A stretch of 64,000 bases of DNA, taken from contig JAHHIB010000036.1 of the NCBI GenBank assembly GCA_019359075.1, positions 1 through 64,000 of the forward strand, in the 5' to 3' direction. The position numbers were made by a program, and so were the translations under genes. This document shows, in pieces, positions 39,181 to 47,633 of this stretch. Numbering within the stretch: position 1 is the first letter of the stretch; every line of letters begins with the position of its first letter. Below the pieces are notes generated by a model. That model worked only from the letters and a program-made list of their open reading frames with translations. It did no database searches and was not told where the DNA came from. Source of the DNA: Kalymmatonema hyalinum WJT4-NPBG1 (GTDB lineage: Bacteria; Cyanobacteriota; Cyanobacteriia; Cyanobacteriales; Nostocaceae).

Positions 39181-40728
39181 CTAACGATATCCCCGCCAAG
39201 GTATAACTTCTAGCGTGCCGTTCGGCTTGAATACCACTTGGTAGTGTGCCAGAGGTTCTTTGTTATTTGCAGGGGCTAGATATGAACCGTAGACATCTTG
39301 GAACATCTTAGGAAGAGGTGTTCCTCGAAAATAGTCAACGGCACCTTGGTTAAGTGGTTCATAGTCAGCGATGACGCCATCTTTGTTGACCGCCACCCGG
39401 TATTTCAAATCTCGCGCAAAGGAAGGAGAAGTACTCCAATTTTGGCGGATGGTGTTATATAGTTTCTGGTTTAAATCCTTAACTGCGTTAGGGTCTGTGA
39501 TTTTTGTCCCGACAACATCTGGTGTTTTAGGGTATCCTCGCCAAGGGCTAACCTGTAGCACGCCTGTGTTCGTAAAGACGACTTTAAATTGGGCGATAGG
39601 CGCTTGCGGTGCTGCGTTTTGGGCGATCGCTTCATTAGTTCCCGAACCACGATTTGCCGGATTCTGAAGTAGAGTTGGTAAGGGAGTTTTCTCCACTGCA
39701 TCATTCGTCGCTTTATCTACCGCTTTATATCCAACAATCGCACCATCCGCAGCCACACCCAAGCGAAAGACCAAATCCTGATTCAATCGTGAGCGCTGAA
39801 CCCACTTTGGATTAATTTGGTTATAAACTTCGCGGTTCAATGCACGCAGTTGAGATGCATCAGTAATTTCAGGAACTGTATTTAAAAGGGCTTCTAAATC
39901 CCTAACAACAGGCGGTGCCCCGGGTGTGGGAGTTGCTGCAACTGAGGCAGGTGTCGTAGGCGCAAGAATGGAATTTGCCGTAGCTGGGGCAGTTGGTGTG
40001 GGCGTCAATGTGGGATTTGCGCCCATTTGTTCATTAGGAGTCGGTGTGGGGGTGAGTGCAGCCGTTGCCGGACTATTGACATTGGTGGTTGTATTTGCAC
40101 CGTTCTGTGTCTGTGGCTGGGGCGGACGCACTTGCGGGACTGGAATCATGCTAAAAGCAACGGCGGCGGCAGCCAAACTCGTCACTCCCACACTGGCTGG
40201 CACCGCCTGCTTGACTAACGCCTGACTGACACCGCCATGACGTCTGGCAACTGGTTGTAATTGCAGTGTTAACTCTGGTAAAGTTTGGCTATCTGCAAAA
40301 AATTGGTCTATTGCTTCCACCAAATCGAACAACTGCACTGTGTTCAAATCGAGTTGTATCGGCTGCTTTCCATTATTGGGGTTAGACCCGACTGAGTGTG
40401 ATGCAGTATCTGAATGTATAATGACTCTATGTCGGTTGCTGTCGATTTTCTGGAAGTGCACTAACTCCGACTCAAAGTTGTGCGCTTGAGGGTGTGGCAC
40501 ACTACTCAAAAATTCTTGGGCATACGCACTCACTGCCCTTACCAAACTTTCAAAAAATTCTCGCCCTCCTACCACCGGTTTACTATTGCCAGATAAATAG
40601 CATTCTGCATTTACCAATATGGATAACTCTGGGCGCAGTTCCTGAAAATGTGCAGTCCTTGAGGCATCACTTAAACCCTCCAACAGTAGTGTGCAATTAG
40701 GTAAACTATACTTACGTTGAATATTCAT
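39181..40728 (-). CDS. DUF4335 protein with duplicated C-terminal module
   Basis: 515 residues. The N-terminal third (NIQRKYSLPNCTLLLEGLSD) is the cyanobacteria-specific DUF4335. A hydrophobic stretch (about 185-200) and a Pro/Thr/Asn-rich linker (about 200-270) follow. The C-terminus has two copies of a roughly 115-residue module, each ending near a VVF-N/T-G-x-L-x-V-x-PWRGY motif. Function unknown. It overlaps the DUF3038 stop by 4 bases (ATGA), so the two are translated together. Confidence 0.85.
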   Translation of the reverse strand: MNIQRKYSLPNCTLLLEGLSDASRTAHFQELRPELSILVNAECYLSGNSKPVVGGREFFESLVRAVSAYAQEFLSSVPHPQAHNFESELVHFQKIDSNRHRVIIHSDTASHSVGSNPNNGKQPIQLDLNTVQLFDLVEAIDQFFADSQTLPELTLQLQPVARRHGGVSQALVKQAVPASVGVTSLAAAAVAFSMIPVPQVRPPQPQTQNGANTTTNVNSPATAALTPTPTPNEQMGANPTLTPTPTAPATANSILAPTTPASVAATPTPGAPPVVRDLEALLNTVPEITDASQLRALNREVYNQINPKWVQRSRLNQDLVFRLGVAADGAIVGYKAVDKATNDAVEKTPLPTLLQNPANRGSGTNEAIAQNAAPQAPIAQFKVVFTNTGVLQVSPWRGYPKTPDVVGTKITDPNAVKDLNQKLYNTIRQNWSTSPSFARDLKYRVAVNKDGVIADYEPLNQGAVDYFRGTPLPKMFQDVYGSYLAPANNKEPLAHYQVVFKPNGTLEVIPWRGYR

Positions 40729-41354
40729 TCCACTTCACCGTCAAAAAGACTAATCCAGAACCGCTGCATTCCAGCTGTGCCGGTACAGAATAGTAATTGT
40801 CCCAACAAACTTATAGCTAGCTCATCTAATTTTTCATCAGAATTTAATGCCAATAGACCACCAGAACGCCGGAGATTCATTCGGCTCTTAAAATGAGTTC
40901 TAAACCGCTCTAGATAGTTAGATAGACGCAAATTCTGTTCCAAAGGAATCTGTTTTTCAACCATTTGTTGATATATCATTAGCAATTGGCGAATAACAAC
41001 TGTTAACCGCCGCGCAATGTAACAAGCAATGACCACTAACGCTTTTGCTTCCATGATAGACAGGGGACGGCGGAGGTGTGCTCGTCGTATGGGGTTAGTG
41101 CTACGCATTCGCCATAAATTCACTCGATCTTTAACAATTCCTTTAAGATCCAACTCTTCAGCAAATGACAAAATCGCTTCAGAGCCACCAAGCTCTAATG
41201 CTTCAATTGCCAGTAAAATGAGGTCAATTTGCAACCGGGCTTTAGGGGGACATCCCTGTCCCTCAATCGCCGGTTCAGGTAAAGTGGCCAGAATCATCGG
41301 CAAAGACTTGGGGATTGGACTGTTAAATTGCGTGACACTAGCAGAGACATTCAT
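40725..41354 (-). CDS. DUF3038 protein
   Basis: 209 residues from the ATG at 41354, with AAGG upstream. DLILLAIEALELGGSEAILSFAEELDLKGIVKDRVNLWRMRSTNPIRR is the DUF3038 core, broken here into its Leu-rich helices. Soluble, helical. It always pairs with DUF4335 in cyanobacteria, and here the stop overlaps the DUF4335 start. Function unknown. Confidence 0.85.
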   Translation of the reverse strand: MNVSASVTQFNSPIPKSLPMILATLPEPAIEGQGCPPKARLQIDLILLAIEALELGGSEAILSFAEELDLKGIVKDRVNLWRMRSTNPIRRAHLRRPLSIMEAKALVVIACYIARRLTVVIRQLLMIYQQMVEKQIPLEQNLRLSNYLERFRTHFKSRMNLRRSGGLLALNSDEKLDELAISLLGQLLFCTGTAGMQRFWISLFDGEVE

Positions 41355-41743
41355 TATAAATACCTTATACGGCTGCAACAAACTAAGTAAAACTAATTTA
41401 AAATAGACAACCAGTCAAGAAAATGAGACTGACGGCAGGATAGGCAAGTCTGGCTGATATATACATTACTTACTCTTCCAAGACGATTGTTTCCGTATTG
41501 CCTTGAATCAAAGTTTTTAAAGCATCATTTCTCTTAACCTCAGTCGTTAGTATCATCACATCCTTGGGTTGTAGGTTTGCTCTCATTGTCAACGGATAAC
41601 GTTTATTGAGAGCTAATACCAAGCGTATGACATTTTAGTGTACGATTTTTCCGGGAGGGTGCGCCTTGTTTAACCAGGAGCTTGCAATCGGGCGAATAGG
41701 GTTGTAGCTTGTACTGCACAGTACTAAAACTTTTTTCTATTTT
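41355..41743. other. Divergent intergenic region with a gene remnant
   Basis: 389 bp between DUF3038 and apt. It holds the small frame at 41470-41634 and the apt promoter. No other structure. Confidence 0.45.
41470..41634 (-). pseudogene. Possible C-terminal gene remnant, unassigned
   Basis: An open frame without its own clear start ends TAA at 41470. It contains LVLALNKRYPLTMRANLQPK and TETIVLEE, with a coding-like composition. An internal ATG at 41586 would give a 38-residue peptide. I cannot name the parent family. It may be the tail of a lost gene. Confidence 0.3.
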
Positions 41744-42262
41744 ATGGATTTGAAGTCTCTGATTCGTGACATTCCAGATTTTCCTAAACCGGGAATTTTA
41801 TTCCGCGATATCACTACGCTGCTGCGCGATCCAGAGGGACTGCGCTACACGATTGACCTGTTTGCACAAAAAATAGAAGCTACTGGACTGAGACCAGAGT
41901 TTGTGGTGGGAATAGAATCACGGGGCTTTATTGTTGGCGCACCGCTTGCTTGTCTATTAGGAGCTGGTTTTATTCCTGTCCGTAAACCTGGTAAGTTACC
42001 AGCAGCAGTTCACTCAATTGAGTACGCACTAGAGTACGGTACTGATCGTTTGGAAATTCACCAAGACGCTTTGCACCCAGGTAGCCGAGTTTTAATTGTA
42101 GACGACTTGATAGCTACAGGTGGAACCGCAAGTGCAACCGCAAAGCTAGTCCAAAAAATTGGCTGCAAACTTGAGGGTTTTGGGTTTATTATCGAGCTAC
42201 GGGATTTACAAGGGCGGAAACATCTGCCAGATGTGCCCATCGTCACCCTTTTAGAATACTAG
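41744..42262 (+). CDS. apt: Adenine phosphoribosyltransferase
   Basis: 172 residues, normal length. [21 protein letters not shown] at the start, [23 protein letters not shown], and the PRPP loop [14 protein letters not shown] are the family motifs. It salvages adenine to AMP using PRPP in the cytosol. No salvage-operon partners nearby. Confidence 0.97.
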   Translation: MDLKSLIRDIPDFPKPGILFRDITTLLRDPEGLRYTIDLFAQKIEATGLRPEFVVGIESRGFIVGAPLACLLGAGFIPVRKPGKLPAAVHSIEYALEYGTDRLEIHQDALHPGSRVLIVDDLIATGGTASATAKLVQKIGCKLEGFGFIIELRDLQGRKHLPDVPIVTLLEY

Positions 42263-42322
42263 TCAATAGTCATTAGTCATTTGGCTAAGGACGAATGACT
42301 AATGACAAAGGACAAAGCACAA
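42263..42322. repeat. Heptamer-type repeats upstream of the permease gene
   Basis: Diverged TAATGAC and ACAAAGGAC-type heptamers fill the gap between apt and the permease ATG. They supply alternative in-frame ATGs (42302). Confidence 0.7.
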
Positions 42323-43369
42323 ATGACTACTACACGAATTTCCTTGGATGCAGGTCGTGATTGGCTTTTAAAGTTAGTTACGAGTGAGACTTTTATTTAT
42401 GTCATGAAACGGGTATTGCAGGCGCTCTTGACTTTGTTGTTGGCGTCGGCGTTGTCGTTTGTGATTATTCAACTTGCCCCAGGGGATTATGTAGATACGT
42501 TACGGCAAAACCCAAACATTTCTCCAGAAAGAATTGAGGAACTTAGACGACAGTTTGGTCTGGATAAGTCTTGGCTTGAGCAATTTGGACTTTGGCTGTG
42601 GCGAATTCTAACTCAGGGGGACTTTGGCACGAGTTTTGTTTACCAACGGTCGGTGTCGTCGCTGTTGTGGGAACGGGTACCCGCAACTTTGCTGTTGGCA
42701 GTATCTTCTCTAATTGTAACGTGGGCGATCGCCATCCCCTTGGGCATAGTCGCTGCGGTGAAACAAAATCAGTGGGTTGACCGCGTTTTGCAGGTGATTA
42801 GTTACGCAGGACAAGGGTTTCCCAGTTTCATCACTGCCTTATTGCTGCTCATTTTGGCTCAAAACCTCTCGCCCCTCTTTCCAGTAGGTGACATGACCAG
42901 CATCAATCATGCCGAACTCAACTGGTTTGGTAAAATCCTCGATATTGGCTGGCACATGATTTTACCCACTATTGCTTTGAGTGTCACGAGCTTTGCTGGC
43001 TTACAGCGCATCACTCGGGGAGAATTATTGGATGTGCTGCGCCAAGATTATATCCAAACAGCTCGTGCTAAAGGGCTGCCTGAAAACCGTGTTATTTATG
43101 TTCATGCTCTGCGCAATGCAATCAACCCCTTGATGACTTTGTTAGGTTTCGAGTTAGCAGGTTTATTGGGTGGTGCGTTTATTGCGGAATTTTTCTTCAA
43201 CTGGCCCGGTTTAGGGAGATTGACTTTACAAGCGGTGCAGGCTCAAGATTTGTATTTAGTGATGGCAAGTTTGGTTATAAGCGCCGTACTGCTCAGTATT
43301 GGTAATTTGATAGCAGACTTGTTGCTCAAGGTGAGTGATCCTCGCATTCGCTTAGAAAATCTTAATTAA
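42323..43369 (+). CDS. DppB/OppB-type ABC transporter permease
   Basis: 348 residues from the ATG at 42323 (42302 is the alternative inside repeat DNA). Six membrane segments. RRQFGLDKSWLEQF and GDFGTSFVYQRSV are typical of the peptide/nickel permease family, as is the EAA loop RQDYIQTARAKGLPENRVIYVHALRNA. It should form an inner-membrane channel with a DppC-type partner, but no ATPase, second permease or binding protein is adjacent, which is common in cyanobacteria. Confidence 0.92.
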   Translation: MTTTRISLDAGRDWLLKLVTSETFIYVMKRVLQALLTLLLASALSFVIIQLAPGDYVDTLRQNPNISPERIEELRRQFGLDKSWLEQFGLWLWRILTQGDFGTSFVYQRSVSSLLWERVPATLLLAVSSLIVTWAIAIPLGIVAAVKQNQWVDRVLQVISYAGQGFPSFITALLLLILAQNLSPLFPVGDMTSINHAELNWFGKILDIGWHMILPTIALSVTSFAGLQRITRGELLDVLRQDYIQTARAKGLPENRVIYVHALRNAINPLMTLLGFELAGLLGGAFIAEFFFNWPGLGRLTLQAVQAQDLYLVMASLVISAVLLSIGNLIADLLLKVSDPRIRLENLN

Positions 43370-43452
43370 CTAACTAGATGCAAGGGACGGCACACTCCTG
43401 TTGACCGTCCTTTGTCATTTGTACCAAACCAATAACTAATGACTCATGATTA

Positions 43453-43740
43453 ATGACTATGTTTTCCGAAGTTTATTATCTGGTGCGGTCAAAAGCTGAC
43501 GGTCGTTATCTCGCGGCTCTTCCCAACCGCGAGGCTTTGGGTTATTTATTATTGTTTCGCGAAAACTTTGATGCCCTCAGCTACCTCAACACTCATGCTG
43601 CATCTGTAGCAAATCGCTTTTCTATAGAATCTGTTCCAGGTTCTCAAATAGGAGGTTTGCTCAAACGCTGGGGTTTTAGTGGGGTGGGTATTGTTTCTGA
43701 CCCGTTATTACCAAAAATAGAATTTTTATCACACTCATGA
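43453..43740 (+). CDS. Small hypothetical protein, unassigned
   Basis: 95 residues (or 93 from the ATG at 43459); the upstream ATG lies inside TAATGAC repeats. Soluble. The central part (YYLVRSKADGRYLAALP, FDALSYLNTHA) has coding composition and looks conserved-like, but I cannot name a family. Its stop codon is directly at the border of the structured element at 43741. Confidence 0.6.
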   Translation: MTMFSEVYYLVRSKADGRYLAALPNREALGYLLLFRENFDALSYLNTHAASVANRFSIESVPGSQIGGLLKRWGFSGVGIVSDPLLPKIEFLSHS

Positions 43741-43968
43741 CTCACAGTTCGCTCCTGCATGATCTGAATTTTCAAAATTGACGCCCGCAAGGAACGACAG
43801 AATGACGTTTTCAGCCTGTCTTCAGACTGCACTTGCCCATGGTAAAGTCCACAGACCTTTATCTGTCCAGCTACAGGGGCGTTTGCTCCAGTAGGTAACG
43901 CCACCTTCTTACTTGGCGGATGCCTCGGCAACGACCTCCTTACCCGATAATTTGCAGTAGGAGCTCAT
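43741..43968 (-). ncRNA. Candidate orphan omega/HEARO-type structured RNA without its IscB gene
   Basis: This 228-bp gap lies exactly between two stop codons. On the minus strand it folds into successive hairpins: CCGCCA with TGGCG (near 43920-43900), GGCGTT with AACGCC (near 43902-43878), CAGA-TAAAGG-TCTG (near 43865), CAGTCTG-AAGA-CAGGCTG (near 43830-43813) and AATTTTGAAAATT (near 43777). It ends with GCAGGAG, like a ribosome site, but no ORF follows. Such hairpin-rich leaders in front of RRXRR/IscB genes are the omega (HEARO) RNAs. ATGA, the reported HEARO insertion flank as I recall, lies at its 5' border (43971-43968). Confidence 0.4.
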
Positions 43969-45627
43969 TCACTGCGTCACACGTTTTGGTGCCATTGACT
44001 GAGCAACTTGAAGCGCTTGATCTAGAATTTTAGAGGCTTTGTCTTTATTTGAGGAGCCGAATAGAGAATTATAGCTATTGGTAAGCACAAAAAAGATTTT
44101 TTCAATAGGTCCTTTCTTTTCTCGTTCTCTTGCCACATATTGTTCTGCGATCGCCGTCAGGGCTTGAGCTTTGTAACTTTTGTCTGTAATGGCTTGAGCA
44201 AGCTGAAGCGCTTGGTCAAATTTTCCCTGTTTTGCAAATCCACGGGCGATAGCGGAGAATCTCCAGTCCTTCTGTGTAGCATCAGGAGGGGGTTGGATGG
44301 AAAGAGTGATTTGTAGCGCACGCTCAGGCTGCCCTGTCTCAAGGTAACCGAATGCCACCTCCGACAGCATATCCTTAAAATTCCACTGTTGGATGATCTC
44401 AAACGCTTGGTCGTACTGTCGGCTGTTTAGATAGTGCCTCACAATCCCTCTGAAGGTGGCGTCTCGGTTTCCAATCGATGTTGCCAGTTTAACCGCTTGG
44501 TCAGAGTACCCGGCTTTGCCATAAGCGATCGCAATTCCAAGGAACGCCCGCTTTCTCGCATTCACATTCTCGATGGCTCGGGCAATTTGCCGTGCCTGAT
44601 CAAAGTTTCCTAGTTCTGCGTAGGCATCAGCGACGCTAGCTAATGCATCACTTTTGCTTTGAGCTTCGTCAATTGCAATTGCCTGCGCCGCTTTCTGAGC
44701 TTCCGCTAGCGTCGAGAGTGCCTTGTTCTTCTGCTCCAATGCTGCATACTGGGCTGCTGTTTCAATCAGTTGGGTAATTTTATCAAGGGGAAAGCGCTTG
44801 TCTGCAAGCGTCCGTATCTTTGGCAAGGATTGATCTAGAAGCTCGATCGCTCGACGTTCTTGTCCGATGAATGCAAATTGTTTAACAATCCTTAGCATCT
44901 GAGAGATTTTCATTGAGGCATTTTCGCCCGATTGTGCCTCATCGATAGCAGATGCACTCTTAAGCGCACCCTCCAGCACTTGAGGCACTTGTTTCTTTTG
45001 TCCAGCTTGACTAAGATGTTCCGCAATTACAATCAGGGTCATGGTTCTATAAAGGGCATGGTCATTGCGTTGGGCGATCGCCAGCGCTTGCTTCAAGACC
45101 GTAGTTGCCTGCTCATCCTCTCCAGCTTTTGCATAATGCCCCGCAACTTCTGCCATAGTTATAGGAGTGAACACAGGATTGTTTACTCCTGTGATGAGCT
45201 CGATAGCAAAGCCATAGTACCCAGCCTCTGCGTATTCCTTAGCTCGGTTGAGCAAAGACTCATCCGGAGAAGTTCCGCTGCCGCTACAGCGTGTTGCCGT
45301 TTGGGTGCGGGCAATGTGGATGGCTTGTTTTAGAAGTTGCTTACCCTTAGCTTCTTGTCCAGCCTGGATATAACCAAGAGCGACTTTCACTAAGGGGTTG
45401 GCTTTGAAGCACTCATTGGGATTCGCTTCCGCCAAAGGCAGAACTTGGTTTAAAATCTTGACAGCCTGCTCAGATTTTCCTACCGCCGCATACTGAAATG
45501 CAATGTCAGCCAATATGCCATGTTTTTCAAAGTAGGTTTCTACTGCAAGAACTTGACCCCCTGGAAAGAACGTAGCAATTAGTGCAGTGATAGCTAAAAT
45601 ATTGAACTGGATTATTCTTCGAGCCAT
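43969..45627 (-). CDS. Exported helical-repeat (TPR/SEL-like) protein
   Basis: 552 residues. Signal peptide at 1-28 (ILAITALIATFFPGGQVLA). The rest is a chain of about 34-40-residue helical repeats with YA-x-x-G-x-x-x-QA patterns, typical of tetratricopeptide repeats, for example YAEAGYYGFAIELI and YAELGNFDQARQIARAI. A scaffold for periplasmic complexes is likely. No enzyme domain. Upstream gene purF is on the same strand but 355 bp away. Confidence 0.8.
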   Translation of the reverse strand: MARRIIQFNILAITALIATFFPGGQVLAVETYFEKHGILADIAFQYAAVGKSEQAVKILNQVLPLAEANPNECFKANPLVKVALGYIQAGQEAKGKQLLKQAIHIARTQTATRCSGSGTSPDESLLNRAKEYAEAGYYGFAIELITGVNNPVFTPITMAEVAGHYAKAGEDEQATTVLKQALAIAQRNDHALYRTMTLIVIAEHLSQAGQKKQVPQVLEGALKSASAIDEAQSGENASMKISQMLRIVKQFAFIGQERRAIELLDQSLPKIRTLADKRFPLDKITQLIETAAQYAALEQKNKALSTLAEAQKAAQAIAIDEAQSKSDALASVADAYAELGNFDQARQIARAIENVNARKRAFLGIAIAYGKAGYSDQAVKLATSIGNRDATFRGIVRHYLNSRQYDQAFEIIQQWNFKDMLSEVAFGYLETGQPERALQITLSIQPPPDATQKDWRFSAIARGFAKQGKFDQALQLAQAITDKSYKAQALTAIAEQYVAREREKKGPIEKIFFVLTNSYNSLFGSSNKDKASKILDQALQVAQSMAPKRVTQ

Positions 45628-45982
45628 GTTTTTCCCACGTCAACTTTTTGTTGCGCGACTACCCACAGGTGGTTAGCCTTGAACCGCTAAAGTCAACGAC
45701 AGAAATGTTTGGCAGTTTGTGGTGATTTTGTTACAAAAATTTATTTAGCTACTGAGAGTGTTGGAAAACCCAGAGGGAGCATCGCCGCAAAGGGCTTCTT
45801 TCAGGTACGCGCAATCGCCCTCCGCAACAACCTCGTTTCTCAATCCTTGTTTGTAAATGATATGTTTTTCTTAAACTACAAGTAAAATACAAATGTAGTA
45901 TTTTTCTTAACCAAAATTAAATAGACTTTGTTGCACAATAGCAACAAAGTCTATTTGATCCAAAATCTAAAATTTCAAATTC
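45628..45982. other. Intergenic region between purF and the repeat-protein gene
   Basis: 355 bp. It holds the purF terminator (45919-45956) and a GC-rich stretch of dispersed-repeat type near 45780-45830. No gene. Confidence 0.5.
45919..45956 (-). terminator. Perfect 16-bp palindrome after purF
   Basis: 45919-45934 pairs with 45941-45956 without mismatch, loop ACAATA. It lies 27 bases after the purF stop. A T-rich stretch follows on the minus strand, fitting a terminator. Confidence 0.75.
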
Positions 45983-47482
45983 CTACACTGGTGCTTTTTC
46001 TAATTTCAACTTAGAACGCTTCACTAGTTCGGGAACAGGAACCGGGTAATCTCCAGTGAAGCAAGCGGAACAGAAGCTTTCAGGGTCTTCTCGTGTCGCC
46101 TCTAGCATTCCTTGCCAACTCAGATAAGCTAGAGTATCTACCTCCACTTGCTTGCCAATTTCTTCCACTGACATGGTGGCAGCAATCAGCTGCTCTTGGT
46201 TATCAGTGTCAATACCATAGAAGCAGGGGTGAGTGACTGGCGGAGAGGAAATTCGCATATGCACTTCCAACGCACCTGCTTCACGTAGGGCCTTGACGAG
46301 CTTGCGGCTAGTGGTACCGCGCACAATCGAGTCATCTACAATGACCACTCGTTTGCCATACAACACATCTTTAAGGGGGTTGAGTTTCATGCGGATACCC
46401 GACTCGCGCATACTCTGTGTCGGTTGGATAAAAGTACGTCCGACGTAGCGATTCTTAATCAGTCCCTCAGCGTAGGGAATGCCAGACACTTGGGAATAGC
46501 CAATGGCAGCAGGAATACCAGAATCAGGGACACCAATCACTAAATCGGCATCAGCAGGAGATTCTTGAGCCAGTCGCCGCCCTATACGCATTCGATAGCT
46601 GTACAAACTCTCGTCATGCATGACACTATCAGGACGGGCAAAGTAAATCATCTCAAAAATGCACATCTTCCGTTGGGGTTTTTGACTCCATTGAAACGAA
46701 GCTAAACCCTCTTCGGTAATCCAAACTAACTCGCCTGGTTCCACGTCTCGCAGATATTCGGCACCAATGATATCTAAACCACAAGTTTCGGAGGAGAGAA
46801 CATAGCGAACTGGATTTTCACCTAAGGTACCAATGACAAGGGGGCGAATGCCATTAGGATCGCGAACACCCATGATACCTGCCGATGTGCCAATAACTAA
46901 ACTAAAGGCTCCTTGGCAGCGGTGAAAAGCCCGAATGCAGCCATCTAGCCAATCTGCCCCAGCATTGATTTCTTCAGCTATTGCAAAAGCAATCATTTCT
47001 GAGTCAGTTGTGGTGACTAAGTTCCAGTTGTTGTTGAGCAACTCCTCTCGCAACTGCACCGTATTGACTAAATTACCATTGTGTGCCAAGGCAACGGAAC
47101 CTAACCGGGTTTCGACAACAGCAGGTTGGGCATTCACTTTGCGGCTGGAACCCGTGGTTGAATAACGAGTGTGACCAACGGCTACACTACCAGGCAAAGT
47201 TTGCAAAATGGATTCATTAAAGACTTGAGACACCAACCCCATGTCTTTGTGTAGGTTGACTTGTTCACCCTCAAATGTGGCAATGCCAGCCGATTCTTGA
47301 CCCCGGTGCTGGAGAGCGTACAATCCAAAGTATGTCAGTTTGGCAGCGTCTTCTCCTGGTACGTAGACGCCAAAAACACCGCAAGCTTCTTCTGGCTTGT
47401 CTGGACGATTTTCCAGGTCATTGACTGAGTCGTTAGGCAATTCGGGATGGTTATCCAAAGAGTCGGGATGGTTGGGAATCAT
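45983..47482 (-). CDS. purF: Amidophosphoribosyltransferase
   Basis: 499 residues. A propeptide of about 33 residues ends before the catalytic Cys in EEACGVFGVY, as in the B. subtilis-type enzymes. Glutaminase motifs GHTRYSTTG and AHNGNLVN, PRPP loop VVIVDDSIVRGTTS, and FeS-type C-terminal Cys (SFCSACFTGDYP) are present. First step of purine synthesis. It lies 151 bp downstream of purL on the same strand. Confidence 0.96.
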   Translation of the reverse strand: MIPNHPDSLDNHPELPNDSVNDLENRPDKPEEACGVFGVYVPGEDAAKLTYFGLYALQHRGQESAGIATFEGEQVNLHKDMGLVSQVFNESILQTLPGSVAVGHTRYSTTGSSRKVNAQPAVVETRLGSVALAHNGNLVNTVQLREELLNNNWNLVTTTDSEMIAFAIAEEINAGADWLDGCIRAFHRCQGAFSLVIGTSAGIMGVRDPNGIRPLVIGTLGENPVRYVLSSETCGLDIIGAEYLRDVEPGELVWITEEGLASFQWSQKPQRKMCIFEMIYFARPDSVMHDESLYSYRMRIGRRLAQESPADADLVIGVPDSGIPAAIGYSQVSGIPYAEGLIKNRYVGRTFIQPTQSMRESGIRMKLNPLKDVLYGKRVVIVDDSIVRGTTSRKLVKALREAGALEVHMRISSPPVTHPCFYGIDTDNQEQLIAATMSVEEIGKQVEVDTLAYLSWQGMLEATREDPESFCSACFTGDYPVPVPELVKRSKLKLEKAPV

Positions 47483-47633
47483 GCTAGGTGTGCTCCTGAT
47501 GAGGGTATCAAGTCACTAGAAATATGTCAAAGGATAGTTGTAGAAATTCTTAAAAAACTCTTAACCATCCATTAAAACAGTACCGCAATTATGCCTATCG
47601 ACGCCAGTATCCCAGGTGAGGGGATTTTATCAA

